Source: Cellulomonas wangleii (GTDB taxonomy: Bacteria; Actinomycetota; Actinomycetes; Actinomycetales; Cellulomonadaceae). From it: 64,000 bases of DNA. The notes beneath the pieces were generated by a model. That model worked only from the letters and a program-made list of their open reading frames with translations, searched no databases and was not told the origin of the DNA. The stretch is from positions 1,116,001 through 1,180,000 of the forward strand of contig NZ_CP074405.1 of assembly GCF_018388445.1 (NCBI RefSeq). Reading direction: 5' to 3'. Below are positions 1 to 7,598 of the stretch, one piece after another. The position numbers were made by a program, and so were the translations under genes. Positions within the stretch are counted from its first letter, which is position 1. Every line of letters begins with the position of its first letter.

Positions 1-1
1 G

Positions 2-58
2 CTGCGGGCGTGGCTGACGGGTGCGCAGCCCGAGGACCTGCCGCTGGGCACCGCCTGA
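2..58 (+). CDS. 3' end of an upstream gene, possibly dapE (partial)
   Basis: Only the last 18 codons and a TGA stop lie in the window; the visible C-terminus contains LRAWLTG and ends LPLGTA. This is too short to identify by itself. In M. tuberculosis the dapE gene (succinyl-diaminopimelate desuccinylase) lies shortly upstream of a LOG-family gene and folP2, the same two genes that follow here, and M20 peptidases often end in a short amphipathic helix like this one. The dapE name is therefore an inference from gene order only. Confidence 0.45.
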   Translation: MRAWLTGAQPEDLPLGTA

Positions 59-111
59 CGTCCCCGTCCCACGTCTGACCCCGCCCGACCGGCCTCGCCT
101 AGGCTCGGGGG

Positions 112-1011
112 ATGACCCCCGACGACACGCGGGCACCCGCCCCCGAGTACCGCCGCGGCCCCGTCCTGCTGCGCCGCGACCAGATCCCCGCCACCACGTC
201 CGACCAGCGCCTGCTGTCCGGCCCCGAGGGGGCCGGGTGGCTGCACTCCGACCCCTGGCGGGTCATGCGGATCCAGAGCGAGTTCGTGGAGGGCTTCGGC
301 GCGCTCGCCGAGGTCGGACCCGCCGTCAGCGTGTTCGGCTCCGCCCGGGTGAAGCCGGGCGACCCCTACTACGCGATGGCGCAGGACGTGGCGCGCGGTC
401 TGGTCGAGGCCGGGTACGCCGTGATCACCGGCGGTGGGCCGGGGATCATGGAGGCGGCCAACCGGGGGGCGACCGAGGCGAGCGGCCTGTCCGTCGGGCT
501 CGGCATCGAGCTGCCGTTCGAGCAGGGCATGAACGAGTGGGTCGACCTGGGCGTCAACTTCCGCTACTTCTTCGCCCGCAAGACGATGTTCGTCAAGTAC
601 TCGCAGGGCTTCGTCGTGCTGCCCGGAGGGTTCGGCACGTTCGACGAGCTGTTCGAGGCGCTCACGCTGGTGCAGACCCACAAGGTGACCGGGTTCCCGA
701 TCGTCCTGCTCGGGGGCGACTACTGGACGGGCCTGCTGAGCTGGCTGCGCGACACCGTGCACCCGCAGGGCATGATCGCGGAGGTCGACGTCGACCTGCT
801 GCAGGTCGCGGCCGACGCCGAGGAGGCCGTCGAGATCGTCGTGCGGCGCGGTGCCGAGCTGCGCGCCGAGGAGGAGGCGGCGGTGCGCGCGGCCGCGCGC
901 GACCAGCGCGCGGCGGCCGCGGCCGGCGAGGCGCGTGCGCGCGACGGCCGGCGGGCACGGGACGCGGGCGCGACCGGGACGGACGGCCCGCTCACGGACG
1001 GCGGGTGGTGA
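112..1011 (+). CDS. LOG family protein (TIGR00730, Rossmann fold)
   Basis: 299 residues. It carries both signatures of the lysine decarboxylase-like/LOG family: GGGPGIMEAANRGA from about residue 107 and PGGFGTFDE from about residue 171. Characterised members hydrolyse cytokinin riboside 5'-monophosphates or related nucleotide phosphoribosides; many bacterial members are annotated only as Rossmann-fold proteins. The tail after about residue 230 is Ala/Arg/Glu-rich and looks disordered. ATG at 112 is preceded six bases upstream by TAGGCT (100-105), so a leaderless message is likely. The stop overlaps the GTG of the folP-like gene (GTGA). Confidence 0.85.
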   Translation: MTPDDTRAPAPEYRRGPVLLRRDQIPATTSDQRLLSGPEGAGWLHSDPWRVMRIQSEFVEGFGALAEVGPAVSVFGSARVKPGDPYYAMAQDVARGLVEAGYAVITGGGPGIMEAANRGATEASGLSVGLGIELPFEQGMNEWVDLGVNFRYFFARKTMFVKYSQGFVVLPGGFGTFDELFEALTLVQTHKVTGFPIVLLGGDYWTGLLSWLRDTVHPQGMIAEVDVDLLQVAADAEEAVEIVVRRGAELRAEEEAAVRAAARDQRAAAAAGEARARDGRRARDAGATGTDGPLTDGGW

Positions 1012-1934
1012 CCGAGCCGCCCCTGCCCGGCGTCCCGGCCGGCGCAGCGCCGCTGCGGCTGCGCGGTCGCACGTTCGGCGCCGACCACCCCGTGGTCATG
1101 GCGGTGGTCAACCGCACCCCGGACTCCTTCTACGCCGCGGCGCGTCACGGCGCCGACGCGGTCGACGCCGCGGTCGACCGCGCCGTGGCCGAGGGGGCCG
1201 ACGTCCTCGACGTGGGCGGTGTGCGGGCCGGTCGCGGGCCCGTCGTCGACGAGGCCGAGGAGATCGCCCGCGTGCTGCCGGTCGTCGAGCGCGTCCGTGC
1301 CCGGTACCCGGACCTGCTGGTGAGCGTCGACACCTGGCGTGCGGGCGTCGCGCGGGCCGCGGCGGACGCCGGCGCCGACCTGCTCAACGACACGTGGGCC
1401 GGGCACGACCCGGCACTGGTCGAGGTGGCCGCCGAGCGCGGGCTGGGCGTCGTCTGCTCGCACACCGGCGGTGCCACCCCGCGCAGCGACCCCTTCCGTG
1501 TCACCTACCCCGCGCCGGAGGGCGTCGACCCCCTCGACGGCGTCGTCGCGGACGTCGAGCGGACGCTGACGGCGTCGGCCGCCCGGGCCGTGGCGCTGGG
1601 CGTGGACCCCGCCTCCGTGCTCGTCGACGCGACGCTCGACTTCGGCAAGACGACGTGGCACTCGTTGCACCTGCTCAGAAACACCCCGAAACTCGTCCAC
1701 ATCGGGCACCCTGTGCTCGTGGCGATCTCACGCAAGGACGTGGTGGGCGAGACGCTGGACCTCCCGCCCGAGGACAGGCTCGAGGGCACGTTGGCGGCGA
1801 CGGCCGTGGCGGCCTGGCTCGGCGCCCGCGTGTTCCGGGTGCACGACGTGGCCGCGACCCGGCGGGCGCTCGACATGGTCGCCGCGATCCGCGGCGAGCG
1901 GGCACCCCTGCGGGCGCTGCGAGGGCTGCTGTGA
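1008..1934 (+). CDS. folP2: FolP2-type dihydropteroate synthase paralogue
   Basis: 308 residues from a GTG that overlaps the LOG stop. The pterin-binding TIM barrel is recognisable: VVNRTPDSFY near residue 33, then VSVDTWRAGVA, LLNDTWAG and DFGKTTWHSL. The second DHPS signature, normally DIGGESTRPG, reads DVGGVRAGRGP, so the Ser-Thr-Arg element of the pABA loop is missing. That pattern, together with the position after a LOG gene, matches mycobacterial FolP2 as I recall it, which was reported to lack DHPS activity, rather than FolP1. Its substrate is unknown. It is translationally coupled to the next gene, a membrane glycosyltransferase-like protein, by another GTGA overlap. Confidence 0.85.
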   Translation: MTEPPLPGVPAGAAPLRLRGRTFGADHPVVMAVVNRTPDSFYAAARHGADAVDAAVDRAVAEGADVLDVGGVRAGRGPVVDEAEEIARVLPVVERVRARYPDLLVSVDTWRAGVARAAADAGADLLNDTWAGHDPALVEVAAERGLGVVCSHTGGATPRSDPFRVTYPAPEGVDPLDGVVADVERTLTASAARAVALGVDPASVLVDATLDFGKTTWHSLHLLRNTPKLVHIGHPVLVAISRKDVVGETLDLPPEDRLEGTLAATAVAAWLGARVFRVHDVAATRRALDMVAAIRGERAPLRALRGLL

Positions 1935-3262
1935 GCGCCGGGACCCCCGCCCGGGGGGTGCCTGCCACCGCGGCCCCGCCGTCCCCGCGGGACGCCGGGG
2001 ACGCGGGGGACGCGCAGGACGCCGACCCCCGCCGCGCCGAGGGGCCGGTCCACCGCCTCGTGGCGCGTGTGCGGGCGTGGCCCTGGTGGGTGCACGTGCT
2101 GCTCGTCTGGGGTGCGTCGCGCCTGCTCGCGGCGGTCGCGTTCCTCGTGACGGCCACCGTCCAGAAGCCGACGTCGTGGACCGCGGGCGACCCGCCGTAC
2201 CAGCTCTTCGTCGCGGTGCCGTTCGACGCCGGGTGGTACCAGCAGATCGCCGACACCGGGTACCCGGCCGAGCTGCCCCGGGACGACCAGGGCCTGGTGC
2301 AGCAGAACCCGTGGGCCTTCTTCCCGCTGTACCCGATGCTCGTGCGGACCGTGATGACGCTCACGGGCGGCTCGTGGGTGGCGGTCGCCCCGACGGTGGC
2401 GCTCGTGCTGGGGGCCGCGGCGGTGCTCGTCGTGCACGAGGTCGTCCGGGTCGGTGCACCGCGCGCGGTCGCAGCCCGCCCCGGGCTCCCGCTGGCGACC
2501 GTCGCGCTGGTCTGCGCGTTCCCGTCCGCGGCCGTCCTGCAGGTGGCGTACACCGAGTCCACCGCGCTGCTGCTGGTGGCCACGTCGCTGCTGCTGATCG
2601 TGCGGCGGCGGTACGGCTGGGCGGCGGTCGCCGTCCTGGCGCTCGGGTTCGCCCGTGCCGTGGCCCTGCCCATGGTCGCGGTGGTCGTGGTGCACGCGGC
2701 GGTCCGCTGGTGGCGTGCCCGACGCGGTGAGGACGACCTCGGGCGCCGCGACGCCGCGGGTCTGCTCGGCCTGGCGCTGGCGGCGGGGGTGTCCGGTGTG
2801 GCCTGGCCCGCGATCTGCGGCTGGGTGACCGGTGTGCCGGACGGGTACCTGCAGACGCAGGAGGCCTGGCGCGGCGTGCGGGAGGTCACGCCCTTCCTCG
2901 GGTGGACGTACGTCCCGCAGTTCTGGCTCGGGGAGTGGGCCGTGCCGGCCCTGGTCGCCGGGTTCGGCCTCATGGCCGCGGTCCTGCTCGTGCCGGCCGC
3001 CTGGCGGCTGGGCCCCGAGCTCCACGCGTGGTCGGTGGCGTACGTGCTCTACATCGTCGCGGTCATCGAGCCCGGGTCGAGCCTGGCCCGGTTCCTGCTG
3101 CTCGCGTTCCCGCTGGGAGCGGTGACCGCCGGGGCGGTCCGGCGCCCGCCGTGGGCGCGGCGTGCCTGGTTCGTGGCGGTGCTCGTCGTCATGCTGGCGC
3201 TGCAGGCCCTCTGGATCCGGCAGATGTGGGAGTCCAACCCCGCCGGCGACTGGCCACCGTGA
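1931..3262 (+). CDS. PIG-V-like integral membrane mannosyltransferase family protein
   Basis: 443 residues, starting at a GTG overlapping the folP2 stop. After a Pro/Ala/Asp-rich N-terminus (about 45 residues) it is polytopic, with roughly eight to ten hydrophobic segments. The first external loop holds FDAGWYQQIADTGYP followed by AFFPLYP, the fingerprint of PIG-V/GT-C type mannosyltransferases, in which the acidic residue in the first loop is essential. The C-terminal part ends SSLARFLLLAFP, also typical. It probably transfers a sugar from a polyprenyl-phosphate donor on the outer face of the membrane; the acceptor cannot be read from sequence. Confidence 0.75.
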   Translation: MSAGTPARGVPATAAPPSPRDAGDAGDAQDADPRRAEGPVHRLVARVRAWPWWVHVLLVWGASRLLAAVAFLVTATVQKPTSWTAGDPPYQLFVAVPFDAGWYQQIADTGYPAELPRDDQGLVQQNPWAFFPLYPMLVRTVMTLTGGSWVAVAPTVALVLGAAAVLVVHEVVRVGAPRAVAARPGLPLATVALVCAFPSAAVLQVAYTESTALLLVATSLLLIVRRRYGWAAVAVLALGFARAVALPMVAVVVVHAAVRWWRARRGEDDLGRRDAAGLLGLALAAGVSGVAWPAICGWVTGVPDGYLQTQEAWRGVREVTPFLGWTYVPQFWLGEWAVPALVAGFGLMAAVLLVPAAWRLGPELHAWSVAYVLYIVAVIEPGSSLARFLLLAFPLGAVTAGAVRRPPWARRAWFVAVLVVMLALQALWIRQMWESNPAGDWPP

Positions 3263-3308
3263 CCCGTTCGTGCCGCCCGCACCCGGGCGGCGTCCTCGCG
3301 CGGTGAAC

Positions 3309-3348
3309 TAGGATGTCCGGTGGACAACCGGCAGATCAGGCGGTTGTC
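3309..3348 (+). promoter_or_regulatory. -10 hexamer and 5' leader stem-loop of the DUF3117 gene
   Basis: TAGGAT (3309-3314) resembles an actinobacterial -10 box. It is followed by a perfect inverted repeat, GACAACCG (3323-3330) and CGGTTGTC (3341-3348), around a 10-base loop. If transcription starts about seven bases after the hexamer, this hairpin is the first structure in a leader of about 85 bases before the DUF3117 ATG. No good -35 element is visible. Whether it is an RNA structure or a protein operator is unknown. Confidence 0.45.
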
Positions 3349-3404
3349 GGGGCGACCCGGCAGCGCGCCGGGCCGGCAACGTACGAGGCGAAGGAGAGGC
3401 CCGG

Positions 3405-3572
3405 ATGGCCGCGATGAAGCCGAGGACCGGCGACGGACCGCTCGAGGTGACCAAGGAGGGTCGCGGCATCGTCATGCGCGTCCCGCTCGAGGGCGGCGGA
3501 CGGCTGGTGGTCGAGCTCAACGCGACCGAGGCCGCCGAGCTGGGTGAGGCCCTCACCTCCGTCGTCGGCTGA
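3405..3572 (+). CDS. DUF3117 small conserved protein
   Basis: 55 residues, beginning MAAMKPRTGDGPLEVTKEGR and ending in an Ala/Glu-rich helix. AAGGAG lies about eight bases before the ATG. This is the highly conserved actinobacterial DUF3117 family; the M. tuberculosis member Rv1211 has been described as a calmodulin-like calcium-binding protein, but no EF-hand loop is obvious here. It lies between the membrane protein and pepA, 10 bases before the pepA ATG. Its leader carries a stem-loop (3323-3348), suggesting its own regulation. Confidence 0.88.
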   Translation: MAAMKPRTGDGPLEVTKEGRGIVMRVPLEGGGRLVVELNATEAAELGEALTSVVG

Positions 3573-3582
3573 CGACCTGCGG

Positions 3583-5187
3583 ATGAGCCCTCGCACCACC
3601 GGCGTGGCCCCGCGGACCGCGCCGCGCACCCCACCGACCGTCGACCTGCACGCGGCGACCGTCGTCGACTCCCCGCTCCTCACGGACGGGTCGGTCGACG
3701 CGGTCGCGGTGCAGGTGGCCCCGCGGCGTCCGGGCGACGACGCCCTGCAGCCGCGCTCCGGCACGCCCCAGGCCGCGGCCCGGTACGGCGTCGACCTGGC
3801 GGAGCTGGCCGAGCGTGCCGGCCTCACCGGTGCGGCTGGTGAGGCGTTCACCGTCCACCTGCCGCTGCCGGTCGGCTCGTCCGTGGTGCTGCCCTGGGCA
3901 GGGCTGCCGCCGCGCATCGTCCTCGTCGGCGTGGGGGACGAGAGCCCTACCGCGCTGCGCCGTGCCGGTGCCGCGCTGGCCCGGGCGACCCGCGGCCTGC
4001 GGCGCGTCGCCGCGACCGTCGGCGCGCAGACCCACGACGACGACGCCGCCGCCGCCCGTGCCGCGCGCGCCGTGGCCGAGGGCTACCTGCTGGCGGCCTA
4101 CACGCTGCCGCGCATGGCCGCGGAGCCCGCGTCCCCCGCGCAGGCGCCCGCCGACCTGGTGCTGCTGGGCCGCGACGGCCCCGCGGTGCGGGAGGCGGTC
4201 ACGACCGCCGCGACCGGTGCCGCCGCCACGTGGCTGGTCCGGGACCTGGCGAACACGCCGTCGAACGTCAAGAACCCCGCCTGGATGGCGGACCGTGCCC
4301 GTCACCTCGGCTCGAAGGCCGGCCTGGACGTCGAGGTCCTGGGGCCGCGCGAGCTCGCCGCCGGCGGGTTCGGCGGCATCCTGGCCGTCGGCGGGGGGTC
4401 CGCCTCCACGCCCCGGCTCGTCCGCGTCTCGTACACGCCTGTCGACGGCGACGGCCGTCACGTCGTCGTGGTCGGCAAGGGCATCACCTACGACACGGGG
4501 GGCCTGTCGATCAAGCCCCGCGAGGCCATGGTGCCCATGAAGACCGACATGGCGGGGTCGGCCGTCGCCCTCGCCACCGTGCTCGCCGCGGCGCAGGCGC
4601 AGGTGCCGCACCGCGTCACGGCCGTGCTCCCGCTGGCGGAGAACCACGTGGGCGCGGCGTCGTACCGGCCGGGTGACGTGGTGACGATCCACGGCGGCAC
4701 GACCGTCGAGATCGCGAACACCGACGCGGAGGGTCGACTCGTCCTCGCGGACGCGCTGGCCTGGGCCGACGCGACCCTCGACCCGGACGTGCTCATCGAC
4801 GTCGCGACGCTCACGGGTGCCGCGACGCTGGGTCTGGGCCGTCAGCACGCGGCGCTCTACGGCACGGACGACGCGCTCGTCGCCGGGCTCTCGGCAGCGG
4901 GGGAGCGCACCGGTGAGCTCGTGTGGCACATGCCGCTCGTCGCGGAGTACGAGGAGGCCGTGCGCTCGTCGGTCGCCGACCTGCGCCACGTCCCCGAGGA
5001 CCGTCGGATCGGTGGCGGGTCCATCACCGCCGCGCTGTTCCTGCGCCGGTTCGTCGGGCAGCGCCGGTGGGCGCACCTCGACATCGCAGGTCCGGCGCGC
5101 TCGACCTCCGACAAGCACGAGGTCACCGAGGGCGCCACGGGGTACGGCGCGCGGCTCCTGCTGGAGTACCTCGGCTCGCTCGACTGA
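3583..5187 (+). CDS. pepA: Leucyl aminopeptidase (M17)
   Basis: 534 residues. The C-terminal catalytic half has the M17 signature NTDAEGRL (about residues 379-386) and the metal/substrate-binding stretch VGKGITYDTGG with the catalytic Lys at about 299. The N-terminal macro-like domain occupies about the first 180 residues. The protein forms a dinuclear-metal hexameric cytosolic exopeptidase that removes N-terminal amino acids and recycles peptides. Start chosen at the ATG just after the DUF3117 stop; there is no strong Shine-Dalgarno, so it may be co-translated from the DUF3117 message. Confidence 0.93.
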   Translation: MSPRTTGVAPRTAPRTPPTVDLHAATVVDSPLLTDGSVDAVAVQVAPRRPGDDALQPRSGTPQAAARYGVDLAELAERAGLTGAAGEAFTVHLPLPVGSSVVLPWAGLPPRIVLVGVGDESPTALRRAGAALARATRGLRRVAATVGAQTHDDDAAAARAARAVAEGYLLAAYTLPRMAAEPASPAQAPADLVLLGRDGPAVREAVTTAATGAAATWLVRDLANTPSNVKNPAWMADRARHLGSKAGLDVEVLGPRELAAGGFGGILAVGGGSASTPRLVRVSYTPVDGDGRHVVVVGKGITYDTGGLSIKPREAMVPMKTDMAGSAVALATVLAAAQAQVPHRVTAVLPLAENHVGAASYRPGDVVTIHGGTTVEIANTDAEGRLVLADALAWADATLDPDVLIDVATLTGAATLGLGRQHAALYGTDDALVAGLSAAGERTGELVWHMPLVAEYEEAVRSSVADLRHVPEDRRIGGGSITAALFLRRFVGQRRWAHLDIAGPARSTSDKHEVTEGATGYGARLLLEYLGSLD

Positions 5188-5262
5188 GCCGCCCGGCTCC
5201 CGGCGGTGCCGCCCCGGTGGCGGCGCTGTCGGCCGGTCGTGGTCGGCGCCGCGCGGCCGGCC

Positions 5263-5868
5263 TCAGCGGCGCACGGCCACCAGCAGGCCGTCGCCCGTGG
5301 GCAGCAGCGCCGGCAGCAGCCGGTCGTCGGCGCGGACCTGGCGCCCGACGTCACGCACGGTCGTCGTGGCCTCGTCGCGCCGGGCGGGGTCGGCGACGCG
5401 GTCGTGCCACAGCGCGTCGTCCACCGCCAGGACGCCGCCGGGACGCAGGAGCCGGACGGCCTGCTCGACGTAGCCGGGGTAGTTCTCGACGTCCGCGTCG
5501 ACGACGACCATGTCGTAGCCGCCGTCCGTGAGCCGCGGCAGCACGTCCAGCGCGCGACCGGAGATGGCCCGCGTGCGGGTGCTGCGCACACCTTCCTCGG
5601 CGAACGCCTCCTTCGCGGCGCGCTGGTGCTCGAGCTCGAGGTCGATCGTCGTCAGGACGCCGTCGGCCGGCATGCCGCGCAGCAGGTACAGCGACCCGAC
5701 GCCGGCGCCCGTGCCGACCTCGACGACCGCCCGGGCCTGCGCCGCCGCGGCGAGCACGCGCAGCGCCGCGCCCGCACCCGGCAGGACGGGGGTGCAGCCG
5801 AGGTGGGACGCACGCTCCCGGGCCCGCAGCAGGACGTCGTCCTCGTCGAGGAACTCCTCGCAGTACAC
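5263..5868 (-). CDS. SAM-dependent O-methyltransferase, class I
   Basis: 201 residues from the first conventional start, GTG at 5868. AVVEVGTGAGVGSLYLL is motif I of the O-methyltransferase/CCoAOMT-like family; DMVVVDADVENYPGYVEQ supplies the metal-binding Asp pair; it ends DGLLVAVRR. The gene sits just upstream of and divergent from sigE, as Rv1220c does in M. tuberculosis. The GTG has no good ribosome site. Nine codons upstream, an ATC at 5895-5893 follows AGGAGG (5906-5901) with a five-base spacer and adds ISTDKAQSW, so the true start may be ATC. The substrate is unknown. Confidence 0.88.
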   Translation of the reverse strand: MYCEEFLDEDDVLLRARERASHLGCTPVLPGAGAALRVLAAAAQARAVVEVGTGAGVGSLYLLRGMPADGVLTTIDLELEHQRAAKEAFAEEGVRSTRTRAISGRALDVLPRLTDGGYDMVVVDADVENYPGYVEQAVRLLRPGGVLAVDDALWHDRVADPARRDEATTTVRDVGRQVRADDRLLPALLPTGDGLLVAVRR

Positions 5869-6096
5869 CCAGCTCTGCGCCTTGTCGGTGGAGATGACGG
5901 CCTCCTCGTCGCGGGCCCCGAGCGGGCTCGTCCTTGCCGGTCAGCGTAGTCCCGCGGCGTCGGCGGTGGCCGGACCCGGTGCGCGTGGCGCAGCCTCGTC
6001 CCGGAGGGGGTTCCGCCCACGACGAACACGGGTCGAGGACGCCGCCGTGACCTGGGAGACTGAGGCCCAGCGCCGGACCGAGGAGAGTGCCCGTAG

Positions 6097-6687
6097 ATGA
6101 GTGCCCAGCCCCCCGAGTGGCAGGCCCCGTCGTGGGAGGAGATCGTCCGCGAGCACTCCGGCCGCGTGTACCGGCTCGCCTACCGGCTGACGGGCAACCG
6201 GCACGACGCCGAGGACCTCACGCAGGAGACGTTCGTGCGCGTGTTCCGGTCCCTGCACACGTACAGCCCCGGCACGTTCGAGGGCTGGCTGCACCGCATC
6301 ACCACCAACCTCTTCCTCGACCAGGCGCGGCGCCGTCAGCGCGTGCGCATCGAGCCCATCGGCGACGACACCGAGCGCTGGACGTCGCCGGACCGGCTGT
6401 CGACGCCCGAGCGCGCCTTCGAGGCCGGCAACCTGGACCACGACGTCCAGCGCGCGCTCGACGACCTGCCCCCCGAGTACCGCGCCGCGGTGGTGCTGTG
6501 CGACATCGAGGGTCTGTCGTACGAGGAGATCGCGGTGACCCTCGGCATCAAGCTCGGCACCGTGCGCTCGCGGATCCACCGCGCGCGGGCGCGCCTGCGG
6601 GTGGCGCTGGCGCACCGCCGGGCCGAGGTCGCCGGGCACGCCGACGCCACGGCAGTGCTGCCGGACCCGGCGGAGGTGGTCCGGTGA
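6097..6687 (+). CDS. sigE: ECF RNA polymerase sigma factor SigE
   Basis: 196 residues. Region 2 is about residues 25-95, with [20 protein letters not shown] and the -10 recognition segment around [17 protein letters not shown]. Region 4 is about 125-180, with [20 protein letters not shown] forming the helix-turn-helix. The gene is followed with a one-base overlap (TGATG) by a zinc-binding anti-sigma factor, then htrA and tatB, the same order as Rv1221-Rv1224. Expected role: extracytoplasmic and envelope stress response. GAGGAGA lies about ten bases before the ATG. I see no convincing SigE-type autoregulated promoter in the 228-base divergent gap. Confidence 0.93.
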   Translation: MSAQPPEWQAPSWEEIVREHSGRVYRLAYRLTGNRHDAEDLTQETFVRVFRSLHTYSPGTFEGWLHRITTNLFLDQARRRQRVRIEPIGDDTERWTSPDRLSTPERAFEAGNLDHDVQRALDDLPPEYRAAVVLCDIEGLSYEEIAVTLGIKLGTVRSRIHRARARLRVALAHRRAEVAGHADATAVLPDPAEVVR

Positions 6688-7598
6688 TGCACCTCGGGTC
6701 GCGCATCAGCGCACTGGTCGACGGGCAGCTCGACGCGGCCGCCACGGAGCGTGCCCTCGCGCACGTCGCGACGTGCGGGCAGTGCTCCCGGGAGCTCGCC
6801 GCGGCGCGGGAGGCGCGCCGTGCGCTCGCCGCAGCCGCCGAGGACCCCGTGGTGCCGACGGCGGACCTCACCGCCCGGCTGCTCTCGCTGTCGGCCCAGG
6901 CGGTACCGCCGGCGCCCGGGCCGCGCGACCCGTTCGCCGTCGCCGGCGGTGCGGCACTCCCGTACGCCGCGACGCACGCCCTGCGCGGCGACGTCGTCAC
7001 GCGCCGCACCCCGGTGCGCCTCGTGGTCGGGTCCGTCGCGGGCCTGGGTGCGGTCGCCGCCGCGCTGTTCGTGCTGGGGGAGCGGCCGGTCGTCACGCCC
7101 ACGTCGCACCCCGCCGCGGTGCTCGGCCTGCTGGCGCACGCCTCGGACGGCCCCGCCGCGGGGACCTCCCCGGCCGACGACGACACCGTCGCCTGGCTGC
7201 GCAGGCACGGGTGGACCTTCCCCGGGACCCTGCCCGAGGGGTGGCGCGTCGGCGCCGTCACGTGGTCGTCCGGCAGCCCGCAGGTGCTCTCGGTCGAGGT
7301 GGAGTGCCCCGGGGGGACGTTCGTCGTCACCGAGCAGCAGGGCCGCCTGGACACGGCCGCACTGGCCGGGGCCCCCGTGCGCGAGGTCGGCGGACGACAG
7401 GTGCACGTGCTGTCCGTCGAGCCGTGGCACGTCGCGTGGCAGTCCGAGGCCACGGTCGTGCAGGTGGTCGCGGCGCAGGACGACGGCGACGTCGACGCCC
7501 TGGTCGCCGCGTTCCCGTCCGGTGGCTACGACGACACGGTGACCGGGCGGATCAGCCGCGGCTGGCAGACCGTCTCGGCCGTGTGGGAGCGCCCGTGA
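6687..7598 (+). CDS. rseA: Zinc-binding anti-sigma factor (RseA-like)
   Basis: 303 residues. The N-terminal ZAS domain has His26-x3-Cys30-x2-Cys33 (HVATCGQC), which binds zinc and holds the cognate ECF factor, here SigE. A hydrophobic segment at about residues 111-131 is a possible single membrane anchor, followed by a C-terminal domain of about 170 residues with no motif I recognise. It overlaps sigE by one base and htrA by four, so the stoichiometry of the three products is probably set by translational coupling. The membrane segment is moderately hydrophobic and the topology is inferred. Confidence 0.88.
   Translation: MHLGSRISALVDGQLDAAATERALAHVATCGQCSRELAAAREARRALAAAAEDPVVPTADLTARLLSLSAQAVPPAPGPRDPFAVAGGAALPYAATHALRGDVVTRRTPVRLVVGSVAGLGAVAAALFVLGERPVVTPTSHPAAVLGLLAHASDGPAAGTSPADDDTVAWLRRHGWTFPGTLPEGWRVGAVTWSSGSPQVLSVEVECPGGTFVVTEQQGRLDTAALAGAPVREVGGRQVHVLSVEPWHVAWQSEATVVQVVAAQDDGDVDALVAAFPSGGYDDTVTGRISRGWQTVSAVWERP

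Noticed and set aside
3320..3547. A 75-codon frame starting at GTG 3320 just after the TAGGAT box
   Set aside because: It runs out of frame through DUF3117 and is Arg/Gly-rich; the DUF3117 frame has a ribosome site and strong family match. The GTG spacing is probably chance.
5869..6096. SigE-type autoregulated promoter ahead of sigE
   Set aside because: A GGTTCC-like element exists near 6010, but no matching CGTT -10 element lies at the required spacing on either strand.
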